From contig JAISLH010000016.1 of NCBI GenBank assembly GCA_031260565.1, forward strand, positions 1 through 47,080: DNA of 47,080 nucleotides. Reading direction: 5' to 3'. Made by a program: the position numbers and the translations under genes. The stretch is from Bacteroidales bacterium (GTDB lineage Bacteria; Bacteroidota; Bacteroidia; Bacteroidales; P3). Shown piece by piece: positions 17,945 to 26,538 of the stretch (the stretch's first letter is position 1; every line of letters begins with the position of its first letter). The notes below the pieces were generated by a model. The model did not search any database. It was not told the DNA's origin and saw only the letters and a list, made by a program, of their open reading frames with translations.

Positions 17945-20249
17945 GAAAATATTATTGGCATTGATACTGCTGCTTTTTGCTTTCAATGGCTTTTGTCAAA
18001 GGACGCAGAAAGTAGGTGTTGTGCTCAGCGGTGGCGGAGCAAGAGGCTTGGCTCACTTGGGAGTTTTGAAAGCAATGGAGGAAAATAATATACCGATAGA
18101 TTACATTTGTGGCACATCCATTGGAGCAATCATTGGCGGACTTTACGCTTCCGGTTATACGTTGGACGAGATTGAAGCAATATTCTTTAGTGAAGAATTC
18201 CGCTCTGCTACTTTGGGCAAAATGGAAGACGATTATCTCTATTTTTATAAGCAGGAACAGAAGACACCTGAGGTACTTTGGGCTACCTTTGACACAAAGG
18301 AAAAGCTCAAGTGGCGTGTTCCCATAAGCATTGTAAGCCCTGCATTGATTGATTACTATCTTATGACATTTTTTTATGCTCCTTCGCTTGCGGCAAACAA
18401 TGATTTTGATTCTCTAATGATTCCTTTCTTCTGCGTAGCCTCCGATATAACAAACCACAAAGCTAAAACCTTTCACTCAGGCAGCTTGGAGCGTTGCATA
18501 AGGGCTTCAATGACGTTTCCATTAGTCTTTTCGCCGGTGATAATTGACTCAATGATGATGTACGATGGCGGTTTGTACAATAATTTCCCTACAAAGGATA
18601 TGATACAATACTTTAAGCCTGACGTGCTTGTTGGAGTTACCATAACAGACAAGTTACCAATTCCAAAGGAAGGAGATTTGTCTTCGGTGATACAAAATAT
18701 CTGTATGGCAGAACCTGACTTTGACGTAGGGGATAACGGAATCCTTATCTCACCTGAGGTAACCGATATGTCAATTCTTAATTTTACGGCAAAGGCTATG
18801 CAAGACGCTCTGAGCAGAGGCTATGAGGCTGGACTAAAACAAATAGATGAGATACGCAAACGTGTTTTTGACAGCGTAAGTGAAGAAGATATTGCCCTAA
18901 AACGCCAAACCTTCAACGCCAAACGAAATAAGATAAAGATAAACGACATATCCATAGTCGGCGTTGGACAGAAGCAGGAAGCATATTTTTCAAAGACGAT
19001 GCCAAAACACAACAACCCAATAGATATTATGGCGTTTCGTGCATTTTATTTCAACTTGGCGGCAGACAGAAACACGAAAGAAATCAACCCAGCAGTATCT
19101 CAAAGCGACAACTCATACATTCTGAACCTCAACATCAAGACCAAGCAATCTCTTACAGCGAAAGTCGGCGGTTATCTATCATCTAACCCAAGTAACTATT
19201 TGTTTCTCGGTCTTGACAACAACTTTCTACGCCGCAGTGCTTTGCTTCTGAAGACTAATGCTTTCATTGGGCGTTATTATAGCTCCTTTATGGTCGGCGG
19301 AAGGGTTGATTTGCCAGTCCGAAGCGGGCTTTACGTGGAAGCAGAGCTTAATCTGAACAAATGGAACTACTATCGGCTAAAAGATGTCTTCTTTCAATAC
19401 TCGTCAATGGATTATTTGCAGCAGGGAGAGAGTAATGTACAGCTACAAATCGGGCACAGGGCTTCATCAAAGTCAAAAATCGTTGCCAGCATCGGCTATG
19501 GTAAATCAACGGACAGCTATTATGCTGACGGCATTGTTACAAGTACTGGCACAAAGGACTATACCACTTTTCACAATCTTGATATTGGCGTAGAGCATCA
19601 TTACTATAATCTTGACGATATACAGTTTCCAACCAAAGGAATGTTCAATAAGGTTAAGATTCAATACATTTACGGAGACGAAAACTTCTTTCCATCACCA
19701 CTTTCTCAAGACTCAAAGAGCTATCCCACCGTTGGACACCAATGGTTGCAGTTCTTAATCAAACACAAAACTTACTTCAAGATAAACAAATCTTATTCTG
19801 TTGGAATGATTGCCGACATCTTTTATTCCTTTCAGCAATCCTTCATCAATTATCAATCCACTCTGCTCAACACAGGCTCATTTACGCCCACTCCAAATAT
19901 GCTTTCAGCTTTCTATCCCGAATATCGGGCAAATCAATATGTTGCAGCAGGCAGTGAAAACATCATTTCGTTGGAATATATGCTCAAAATAGGCGTCTCT
20001 TTGCGGCTTTCAGCGTACGCTTTCTTGCCTTTGAGCCACATAAACGAGCTTCCAAGCGACCAAGTCCTCACTACAACCGCATTTGACAAGCTCTACCTGA
20101 TAGCAAACGCCACAATAGTAATAAAAACCCCTGTCGGACCGATAAGCATCGTTGGTTCATATCACCAGAGGGACGGAGAAGCCTCACCATTCTCTGCTTC
20201 AATCAATTTCGGCTACATTTTGTTCAACCGAAAGAACATAGAAAGATAA
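17928..20249 (+). CDS. Patatin-like phospholipase with C-terminal outer-membrane barrel
   Basis: The 773-residue protein begins at a TTG inside the last codons of lpxD; no ATG gives the complete signal peptide (LLALILLLFAFNGFCQ). The patatin domain has the oxyanion loop GGGARG at 35-40, nucleophile S64 in GTSIG, and the partner aspartate D213 in DGGLYNNFP. From about residue 400 the sequence is beta-rich with repeated aromatic-ended strands and ends in FGYILFNRKNIER, as in Omp85-type barrels fused to patatin (PlpD-like). It should be an outer-membrane lipase, and its role next to lpxD is probably envelope lipid turnover. Activity and side of exposure are inferred. Confidence 0.88.
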   Translation: MKLKNRKILLALILLLFAFNGFCQRTQKVGVVLSGGGARGLAHLGVLKAMEENNIPIDYICGTSIGAIIGGLYASGYTLDEIEAIFFSEEFRSATLGKMEDDYLYFYKQEQKTPEVLWATFDTKEKLKWRVPISIVSPALIDYYLMTFFYAPSLAANNDFDSLMIPFFCVASDITNHKAKTFHSGSLERCIRASMTFPLVFSPVIIDSMMMYDGGLYNNFPTKDMIQYFKPDVLVGVTITDKLPIPKEGDLSSVIQNICMAEPDFDVGDNGILISPEVTDMSILNFTAKAMQDALSRGYEAGLKQIDEIRKRVFDSVSEEDIALKRQTFNAKRNKIKINDISIVGVGQKQEAYFSKTMPKHNNPIDIMAFRAFYFNLAADRNTKEINPAVSQSDNSYILNLNIKTKQSLTAKVGGYLSSNPSNYLFLGLDNNFLRRSALLLKTNAFIGRYYSSFMVGGRVDLPVRSGLYVEAELNLNKWNYYRLKDVFFQYSSMDYLQQGESNVQLQIGHRASSKSKIVASIGYGKSTDSYYADGIVTSTGTKDYTTFHNLDIGVEHHYYNLDDIQFPTKGMFNKVKIQYIYGDENFFPSPLSQDSKSYPTVGHQWLQFLIKHKTYFKINKSYSVGMIADIFYSFQQSFINYQSTLLNTGSFTPTPNMLSAFYPEYRANQYVAAGSENIISLEYMLKIGVSLRLSAYAFLPLSHINELPSDQVLTTTAFDKLYLIANATIVIKTPVGPISIVGSYHQRDGEASPFSASINFGYILFNRKNIER

Positions 20250-20261
20250 CAAATCAAGATT

Positions 20262-20915
20262 ATGATACAGGCAAACAACATTTCAAAATCCTACGGCAGC
20301 CTTTGCGTGCTAAAAAACGTTGATTTACACGTTACCAAAGGCGAAATCGTCTCAATAGTAGGAGCTTCCGGTGCAGGCAAAAGCACATTGCTTCACATCA
20401 TCGGCACGTTGGACAGGGCAGATAGCGGGTCTGTTACCATAAACGCCACAAACGTTTCACTCTTAGGCGATAAGGCTCTATCCGTTTTTCGTAATAATGA
20501 AATAGGTTTTGTGTATCAGTTTCACCATCTGCTGTCTGAATTTACTGCAATGGAGAACGTTATCATTCCTGCTTTGATTCACGGCGACAAACGAAAGAAT
20601 GCTGAAGAGAGAGCGAAGATTCTGCTTGACAAACTCAACCTTTATGACCGTTGCAACCACAAACCGAACGAGTTATCGGGTGGAGAGCAGCAACGAGTCG
20701 CCATTGCACGGGCTTTAATCAACAATCCGAGTGTCTTATTGGCTGATGAACCGAGTGGAAACCTTGATACAGAGAATGCTAAGTCGTTACATAATTTATT
20801 TTTCCGCCTGCGTAACGACCTCAATCAAACAATCGTCATCGTTACTCACAACGAAGAATTAGCCAAAATGAGCGACCGTATCATCACAATCAAGGACGGC
20901 GTCATTGTTTATTAG
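20262..20915 (+). CDS. lolD: LolD-like ABC transporter ATP-binding protein
   Basis: The 217-residue ATPase has Walker [10 protein letters not shown], signature [15 protein letters not shown] and Walker [13 protein letters not shown]. Overall it fits the MacB/LolD branch, including [15 protein letters not shown] at the Q loop. LolD powers release of lipoproteins from the inner membrane towards LolA. The matching permease (LolC/E) is not in the window, so another exporter of the same branch is possible. It starts 12 bases after the phospholipase gene, in a run of outer-membrane genes. It converges on sufS with a 42-base gap. Confidence 0.85.
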   Translation: MIQANNISKSYGSLCVLKNVDLHVTKGEIVSIVGASGAGKSTLLHIIGTLDRADSGSVTINATNVSLLGDKALSVFRNNEIGFVYQFHHLLSEFTAMENVIIPALIHGDKRKNAEERAKILLDKLNLYDRCNHKPNELSGGEQQRVAIARALINNPSVLLADEPSGNLDTENAKSLHNLFFRLRNDLNQTIVIVTHNEELAKMSDRIITIKDGVIVY

Positions 20916-20957
20916 ACTTATTTCCTAAGATGAGGCTCTTTGCCTCGTCAAAACGTT

Positions 20958-22178
20958 CTATCGTAACATCAAAATAACCTTTTGCAGGGCTGAAATGAAG
21001 AAATCTATCTCCGATTGAGTGTTATAGACCGCCAAAGAAACCCTTGCTGTGCCTGTAATGCCGAAATGTTCCATCACAGGTTGAGCACAGTGATGTCCAG
21101 TGCGAATTGCGATACCCAACTGGTCTAATAAAGTCCCCAAATCAAAGGGATGAATGCCGTCAATGAGGAAAGAAATTACACCAGCCTTTTGTTTAGCCTG
21201 CCCGATTATGCGTAAGCAATCAATGGTTTGAAGCTGTGTCGTGGCGTAATCAAGCAATGAGTTTTCTATTTCTTCAATCCGTTCCAATGTTATGTCATTT
21301 ACGTAATCCAAAGCAGCCTTTAAGCCTAATATATCAGCTACTGACGGCGTTCCTGCTTCAAATTTGTAGGGCAAATCGTTGAATGTCGTTCCCGAAAAAC
21401 TGACTTGTTTTATCATTTCGCCACCTCCCTGATACGGAGGCAACGCATCAAGCCAGCATCTCTTGCCATAAAGAACGCCAACGCCCATTGGAGCATAGAT
21501 TTTATGCCCGGAAAAACAATAGAAATCGCAATCCAGTTCGCTGACATCTACCTTTGTGTGAGCAATCGCCTGAGCCCCATCAACCAAGACAGGAATGGCG
21601 TGGCTGTGGGCAAGGTTTATGATTTTTTTTATAGGGTTTATTGTACCCAAAGCGTTAGAAACGTGTGTTATTGCAATGATTCGTGTTTTTGAAGTGATGA
21701 GTTGTTCAAGTTTTTCAATCATTAGCTCTCCCAAATCGTCAAAAGGCAACACTTTTATAGTCGCTTGATGTTCCAAAGCCGTTAATTGCCAAGGTACTAT
21801 GTTGGAATGATGTTCCATTTCAGATACAATAATCTCATCATCCTTCGCAAGAGACTTCCCAAATGAAGAAGCAACAAGATTTATGGCTTCCGTAGTGCCA
21901 CGAGTGAAGATAATCTCGGCGTCTTCCTTGGCGTTGATGAATTGTTGTGTTGTTTTGCGAGCCTCTTCCAGCATTTGAGTAGCTTCATTGCTTAGAAAAT
22001 GCACACCACGATGCACATTGGCGTTGCTATTTCGGTAGTATGAGTCAATGGTTTGAAGAACTGACGTTGGCTTTTGCGTAGTTGCCGCATTGTCTAAGTA
22101 AATCAGTTGCCTGTCTCTTACTTTTGTTGCCAGCAAAGGAAAATCTGCTCTTATGGTTTCTTGATTTATATTTTTCAT
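20958..22178 (-). CDS. sufS: Cysteine desulfurase SufS
   Basis: SufS takes sulfur from cysteine for iron-sulfur cluster assembly. The 406-residue protein has the PLP lysine K226 in FSGHKIYAPMG and the persulfide cysteine C364 in RTGHHCAQP, the pattern of the group II (SufS/CsdA) branch. The N-terminus DNAATTQKP is also characteristic. Other suf genes are not next to it: it is preceded by array E and a lipoprotein gene and converges on lolD. Promoter box at 22207-22214 on the minus strand. Confidence 0.93.
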   Translation of the reverse strand: MKNINQETIRADFPLLATKVRDRQLIYLDNAATTQKPTSVLQTIDSYYRNSNANVHRGVHFLSNEATQMLEEARKTTQQFINAKEDAEIIFTRGTTEAINLVASSFGKSLAKDDEIIVSEMEHHSNIVPWQLTALEHQATIKVLPFDDLGELMIEKLEQLITSKTRIIAITHVSNALGTINPIKKIINLAHSHAIPVLVDGAQAIAHTKVDVSELDCDFYCFSGHKIYAPMGVGVLYGKRCWLDALPPYQGGGEMIKQVSFSGTTFNDLPYKFEAGTPSVADILGLKAALDYVNDITLERIEEIENSLLDYATTQLQTIDCLRIIGQAKQKAGVISFLIDGIHPFDLGTLLDQLGIAIRTGHHCAQPVMEHFGITGTARVSLAVYNTQSEIDFFISALQKVILMLR

Positions 22179-22206
22179 TTATCAATTTGCTGTTATAATT
22201 TTGTTG

Positions 22207-22214
22207 CAAAAATA
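22207..22214 (-). promoter_or_regulatory. -7 promoter box of sufS
   Basis: TATTTTTG followed by CA on the minus strand, 28 bases before the sufS ATG. Confidence 0.68.
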
Positions 22215-22261
22215 CTATATTTATTTGAATTGCTATTGTACTTCTTTGCTCTGCTTCAGCC

Positions 22262-22314
22262 AAACGCCACTTTAGAATTACGAAATGGCGTTTTGTAATT
22301 CTAAAGTGGCGTTT
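22262..22314. repeat. Array E: repeat forming a perfect 20-bp inverted repeat
   Basis: The arm at 22262-22281 (starts AAACGCCACTTTAG) is the exact reverse complement of 22295-22314 (ends CTAAAGTGGCGTTT). The 13-base loop holds a middle GAAATGGCGTTTT unit. These are the same CGCCAC/GTGGCG units as the other arrays, spaced about 21 bases. It lies between the lipoprotein gene and the sufS promoter and could also act as a bidirectional terminator. Confidence 0.9.
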
Positions 22315-22344
22315 TAGGTCTATGAAGTTATACTCTGAAATGCT

Positions 22345-22809
22345 CTATTGCCAGCGCAGGTATTTGTAATAAACTTCCTGCGTAAGCGATTTCCAAATCA
22401 TACTGTCGTTAGTTATCTTTTGGATAATGTATTTCTTGATAGCGTGGGTAGTATTGTTGTTAAGAGTGAGGGTATCGTTGCTTACGGTGTAGTTATAGCT
22501 TGTGTAGGCAGGGTCTCTGCACACATAGTCGTAGCCAATGATTTGCCCAGTGGAATCTTTGATAGGAGTGGCACTCTTAACGCCCACAACAACATCTAAC
22601 ATCTGCCGTTTAGCGGCTTCAAAAACGTAATCGGAAAACTCAATATGCGATTGTAAAGCACACGGTGTGGCGGTCGTATCGGCTACAACTTCGGCTACTC
22701 TCCATTTTCCAATTATTAGGTCGTGGTCTTCCTCTTCCTTGCAACTTGAAACAAGGATACTGCCAAAAAGAACGGCAGAAACAAAAATGTATAACAATTT
22801 ACGGTTCAT
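22345..22809 (-). CDS. Lipoprotein with a surface-export-like signal, lipocalin-like
   Basis: The 154-residue product has a lipoprotein signal peptide with lipobox ILVSSC and acylated C23. Acidic residues directly after the cysteine (CKEEEDHD) resemble the lipoprotein export signal that sends Bacteroidetes lipoproteins to the cell surface. The rest is beta-rich (IIGKWRVAEV, YTVSNDTLTLN) like short lipocalin-type Bacteroidetes lipoproteins; ligand unknown. I chose the ATG at 22809 rather than 22845 because it puts the basic residues at the N-terminus and avoids overlap with the upstream gene. It is the last gene of the porW run. Confidence 0.7.
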   Translation of the reverse strand: MNRKLLYIFVSAVLFGSILVSSCKEEEDHDLIIGKWRVAEVVADTTATPCALQSHIEFSDYVFEAAKRQMLDVVVGVKSATPIKDSTGQIIGYDYVCRDPAYTSYNYTVSNDTLTLNNNTTHAIKKYIIQKITNDSMIWKSLTQEVYYKYLRWQ

Positions 22810-22825
22810 AACTATTGGGGTTTTA

Positions 22826-23212
22826 TTATTTATTTTTCTTCGCAAGGGAATTAAGGGTTATTGTATCAAAGATAAGATAGAGGACAAAGATGATAAAATA
22901 TGAGATTATGAAGGTATTACCTGTCTCTACGTCAAGCAGACATACTGCGACCAAAACCGCAAGATAGATTATCATCTTGCCGAACTTGGCTATCATAAAC
23001 GCATTCACAAAATTCATCGTTCCACGCTTTGGTAAAAAATAAACCATACAATATCCTGCGGCAGTCAAAACCCAGAACATAACAATATAATAAGGTATGC
23101 AAGGGCTTAACGCGCCTTTGGTAAAAAGCATTAGGAATAGAAAGACAAAGCAGACGGCTATCGAAAAGATTGCCAGACGGGTCAAATAAGCGTTAATAGG
23201 GTGTTGTTTCAT
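22826..23212 (-). CDS. Small four-helix membrane protein
   Basis: This 128-residue protein has four hydrophobic helices, near residues 13-33, 40-60, 73-93 and 98-120, with a basic N- and C-terminus. It lies 4 bases after porW. In other Bacteroidetes, as I recall, porW/sprE genes sit near ATP-synthase accessory genes including a small AtpI-like membrane protein. This gene could be that one, but no atp genes follow here and I cannot show homology. Function unassigned. Confidence 0.6.
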   Translation of the reverse strand: MKQHPINAYLTRLAIFSIAVCFVFLFLMLFTKGALSPCIPYYIVMFWVLTAAGYCMVYFLPKRGTMNFVNAFMIAKFGKMIIYLAVLVAVCLLDVETGNTFIISYFIIFVLYLIFDTITLNSLAKKNK

Positions 23213-23216
23213 TGTT

Positions 23217-25976
23217 TTATGGATTTATTTGATTGTTATTGTTTAATGATTTAATATATACAACTTTGAAGAACTTCAAATAAGCAGCTATGTTCTTACG
23301 GGAATAGAAGGTTGGATAGTTCTGAAGAGAGATAACAAAATGGCTGTAATATGACTGAGGCAAGTCTTGTAAGATATTATCATAAATTGAATTGTAGTAA
23401 GTCATTGCCTGTTCGGTGTTGCCAAAACTTCGTATTGAAATCATCTGCTTGCTCATCGTGAAAAGGACTGATGATGTTGCAAGGCTATCATTGGCATATA
23501 GGCTATCGTTAAAAGTTTTCACCTGTTGAGTTAGCAGTGTGGCGTCAATCTTGTCATCATCAAAGAGAAGGATATAGTAATGCTGCATATCCTTGTAACG
23601 AAAGACCAAACTCTCAGCGTCCAAGATGTCGTCATCAGCAATGATTGGCTTCTTATCTTCAATTTTTGTCGTATCCTTTGGAGCGTTTGCCGTGTCTTTG
23701 ACAAGGACGGCTATGTTGCCTTTGTCTTTTATGTTGGCAGAAGCCGAAGCGTAGTTGTTACGAAGGTATTGCAGCTGCTCATCTATTATTGGCGTTATCT
23801 CGGAAGTAGGATGATTGACGACAATTAAACTCAACGCCGTAAGCAAGGAGTCTATGCCGTAAAGCCTGCCCTTTGACAGAGCTTCCAAATAAAGAAAACG
23901 TGGAACGTAAGCCCCTAACTTTATGCTGTCAATAGCTGTCCTGCTTTCTTTCATTGTTTGTTCGTAATACTTTTGACTGTAAGAGTTGTAAGCTTTGGTG
24001 TAAAGGTTTTCCGCAACAGAGTTATTCTTTGCCATTTCTTTGAAATAGTCAGGGTTTTGAAGCATTAAGGCAAACTCACTTTCGGGATATTCTGTCAGAA
24101 TTTTATTCTTATAAAAGGTTGCATTGGGGTACTGCCCTATCTTGTCGTAAATAGTATAAAGATGATAGGAGGAAGGCAAGATTTGTGGATAAGTAGGGTA
24201 TCGCCGATGCAAATCCAAGAAAGTAACGATTGCCTTCTCATAATTGTTTAGCCCTTGATAGTAAATATAACCTGCCGACAGCAAAGCCGCTGCTATTGCT
24301 TTGTTGGCTATTTCCTTTTGTGCGTCTGTGTAAGGTATATCTTTGGTGTAGTAACTACGGCTGGCAGGGCTTGCCCCTTTGGAAGATGATTTGCCATCGG
24401 AAGAAGATAAGGAGTCGGCTACATCTGTTGAGTCGCTACTTTCCGCCATATCGTCAAAGTCTAACACAAGGGCTTTGTCACCTAATTGCCAGTTATCTTC
24501 CAATTCTATCTTTCCCCACGTGCGTTGAAACTCATTACGACCTGCCTGCACTGTAGAATTAACATAGAAATACCAATTGCTGTTTGCGTTGTATTGGTTA
24601 TTGTTTGGCATATTGCTGTTGTGTGCCGCCAATGCTGCTGCCATTGCTGCCTTTTCTGCTTTCTCTTTTTCAATTCGCTTATATTCCTCTATCCATCCGT
24701 CAATCTTTGCGTTCAGCTCCGCTTCCGGCAAGAGAGAAAGAGCAATTAGACTATCCCAACGAGTTACTGTCCTAAGGTTTGCAACCAATGAAGTAAGGAC
24801 TTTTTGCTTGCTCTTTATGTTTTCATAGTTAGGGTAATCCTTTGGCATAACCGAAAGAGCCGTATCATAATACATCTGAGCCTTTTCGTAATCATAAACA
24901 ATGTCATAATAAGTATCAGCAAGACGCATAGCAGACGCCACCTTCTGAATGTTATTATTCTTTGAGCTATCCACAGAAAGAACCCACATATCACAAGCCC
25001 TGTCTATATTCTTATCTCTGTAATAAACCTCTCCTAAAGCATAATAAATCTGGTCGCAAAACTCTATATTCTTCTTGTCAGGAAGCATCTTTTCCAACTT
25101 TGAGATTATGGCATTGCTCTTTGTAGTTGCAGGGTCGTAGCACATCGCCAAGTTAAGTTTAGATGCAAACTCCATATCGTAATAGGAAGACCGCCGTGCT
25201 GTTTTGCGGAAGCATTTACTTGCCTGTTCAAAATCATTATTGCGTTGGTAGATCTGCCCTTCTATAAATGTTAGACGGTTGTTAAGTTTTCTCTGGAAGA
25301 TGTTACCATGCCGCAAATCCATATACTCTAAAGCCTTTGCATTGTTGCCCTGAGCCAAGCTGTTCTCTATACTAACCAAATACATAAAGTTTCTAAGTTC
25401 ATTCTTCTTTCCAAAAGGGAAGAGTGAGTTACCACTACCGAGTTTGTTGCGTAGCTGGTCAAGCAATGTCTGAGCCTCAGCATATCGTTTGTCCTTACTT
25501 AGCGTCAAAGCCAGCCAAGTCATAGCCTCATAGTCTTCCTTCCATTTGCCAAGCATAAATCTGAAAGTTGCCTCTGCCGTCTTGTAATCCCTAACGTAAA
25601 AAGCAGAGCACCCAATAAGCAGATAAGCCTCATTTATTCTCGGATTACGCTCAACGCCACCGATAACCATAGAATGTTTTTGAATAACCTTTGAAGCCTT
25701 TTCTATTGCGCGGTCGGTATTGCCCTTAATGCTTGCCGAATCCTTTGCCGCACCAAGCCGATAAACGGGAATGATACGGGTAAAGTCGTCCTTATGAGCT
25801 TTGTCCAACGTTCCGATAGCCTCTTTCAACGCCACATTGCCATTCCAATACGCATTATAATGAGCTGTTACCGCATGATAGTTGCGATTCAGCCACTTGT
25901 CCTTATGAGTGGAACAAGAGCAAAAAAGCAACACCAATGCAAAAATACAGCCAATATGTTTCAAACTTTTTCTCAC
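23217..25976 (-). CDS. porW: PorW/SprE-like TPR lipoprotein of the type IX secretion system
   Basis: The 919-residue protein has a lipoprotein signal (LLFCSC, C21). Directly after it comes NRNYHAVTAHYNAYWNG (residues 31-47), the N-terminal block I associate with PorW/SprE. TPR-like helical pairs follow through about residue 420, then an Ala/Asn-rich linker (about 430-470), and more TPR-like helices from about 560. PorW is a periplasmic outer-membrane lipoprotein required for T9SS function and, in gliders, motility. PorX and three T9SS cargo genes lie in the same window. It has its own promoter at 25998-26005 and leads a minus-strand run of three genes. Confidence in the family is good; interactions are inferred. 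Confidence 0.82.
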   Translation of the reverse strand: MRKSLKHIGCIFALVLLFCSCSTHKDKWLNRNYHAVTAHYNAYWNGNVALKEAIGTLDKAHKDDFTRIIPVYRLGAAKDSASIKGNTDRAIEKASKVIQKHSMVIGGVERNPRINEAYLLIGCSAFYVRDYKTAEATFRFMLGKWKEDYEAMTWLALTLSKDKRYAEAQTLLDQLRNKLGSGNSLFPFGKKNELRNFMYLVSIENSLAQGNNAKALEYMDLRHGNIFQRKLNNRLTFIEGQIYQRNNDFEQASKCFRKTARRSSYYDMEFASKLNLAMCYDPATTKSNAIISKLEKMLPDKKNIEFCDQIYYALGEVYYRDKNIDRACDMWVLSVDSSKNNNIQKVASAMRLADTYYDIVYDYEKAQMYYDTALSVMPKDYPNYENIKSKQKVLTSLVANLRTVTRWDSLIALSLLPEAELNAKIDGWIEEYKRIEKEKAEKAAMAAALAAHNSNMPNNNQYNANSNWYFYVNSTVQAGRNEFQRTWGKIELEDNWQLGDKALVLDFDDMAESSDSTDVADSLSSSDGKSSSKGASPASRSYYTKDIPYTDAQKEIANKAIAAALLSAGYIYYQGLNNYEKAIVTFLDLHRRYPTYPQILPSSYHLYTIYDKIGQYPNATFYKNKILTEYPESEFALMLQNPDYFKEMAKNNSVAENLYTKAYNSYSQKYYEQTMKESRTAIDSIKLGAYVPRFLYLEALSKGRLYGIDSLLTALSLIVVNHPTSEITPIIDEQLQYLRNNYASASANIKDKGNIAVLVKDTANAPKDTTKIEDKKPIIADDDILDAESLVFRYKDMQHYYILLFDDDKIDATLLTQQVKTFNDSLYANDSLATSSVLFTMSKQMISIRSFGNTEQAMTYYNSIYDNILQDLPQSYYSHFVISLQNYPTFYSRKNIAAYLKFFKVVYIKSLNNNNQINP

Positions 25977-25997
25977 AAATATCTAACGTTGAAGTTG

Positions 25998-26005
25998 CAA
26001 AAATA
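25998..26005 (-). promoter_or_regulatory. -7 promoter box of porW
   Basis: TATTTTTG followed by CA on the minus strand, 21 bases before the porW ATG. Between it and array F (26006-26203) I see only AT-rich sequence and one short palindrome, ACACAA/TTGTGT. Confidence 0.67.
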
Positions 26006-26203
26006 GTATATTTTTACATTATATGACACAAACATTGTGTATAATTCGCAAATTTAGACATAATTAAAAAAGAATTTGTCTTCATTAAGCAGCCAATACG
26101 TTTGTTTTGCGTGCTTTTGCAAAACCAAATCGAAATGCGGTTAAAAATCATTATCCCTTTTTTGTGTCCTTTGTCCAAAACCAAACTCTGCTTCTTTTTC
26201 CTA

Positions 26204-26308
26204 CAGCGGCGTTTCAGCGTACCGAAGTGGCGTTTCGTGACGCTGACACGCCGCATTAGAAAATTAAGGTGGCGTTTTAGAAAAATGGAAGACGGGTTGG
26301 CAACAAAA
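26204..26308. repeat. Array F: 21-bp repeats between tRNA-His and porW
   Basis: Units of exactly 21 bp start at 26204 (CAGCGGCGTTTCA), 26225 (AAGTGGCGTTTCG), 26246 (ACACGCCGCATTA) and 26267 (AGGTGGCGTTTTA), with a decayed fifth at 26288. The second half of each unit is either CAGCG/CGTGACG-type or TAGAAAA-type, as in arrays D, G, I and J. Confidence 0.9.
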
Positions 26309-26343
26309 AAGGCTCATTCGTAATGAATGAACCTTCGTTCGCT

Positions 26344-26421
26344 TGGGGTGGAAGATGGGATTCGAACCCACGACCCTCAGAACCACAATCTGATGCTCTA
26401 ACCAACTGAGCTACGACCACC
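26344..26421 (-). tRNA. tRNA-His (GTG)
   Basis: On the minus strand the gene folds as a cloverleaf: D stem GCTC/GAGC, anticodon stem TCAGA/TCTGA with loop TTGTGGT (anticodon GTG), and T loop TTCGAAT. The His-specific extra G at -1 faces C73, and CCA is encoded. The acceptor stem has two adjacent mispairs, T5-T68 and C6-T67, which is unusual. A promoter box lies at 26465-26472 on the same strand. Confidence 0.93.
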
Positions 26422-26464
26422 ATTTATATAATTTTAGTGCAAGAAGCACCTTATTATGAGGCTG

Positions 26465-26472
26465 CAAAAGTA
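26465..26472 (-). promoter_or_regulatory. -7 promoter box of tRNA-His
   Basis: TACTTTTG followed by CA on the minus strand, about 43 bases before the tRNA 5' end. Confidence 0.68.
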
Positions 26473-26514
26473 CATCTTTTTTTTCACATACCAAAATTAT
26501 ATAAACAATTTTAC

Positions 26515-26522
26515 TACTTTTG
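26515..26522 (+). promoter_or_regulatory. -7 promoter box of flippase gene
   Basis: TACTTTTG followed by C, 16 bases before the GTG start at 26539. It lies inside a longer ORF reading that starts at 26437, which argues against that upstream start. Confidence 0.65.
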
Positions 26523-26538
26523 CCCCAAAATAACAGCA

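Noticed and set aside
26437-26538. Longer N-terminus of the flippase
   Set aside because: This stretch holds the promoter boxes of both the tRNA and the flippase gene, and the added residues do not look like a flippase start.
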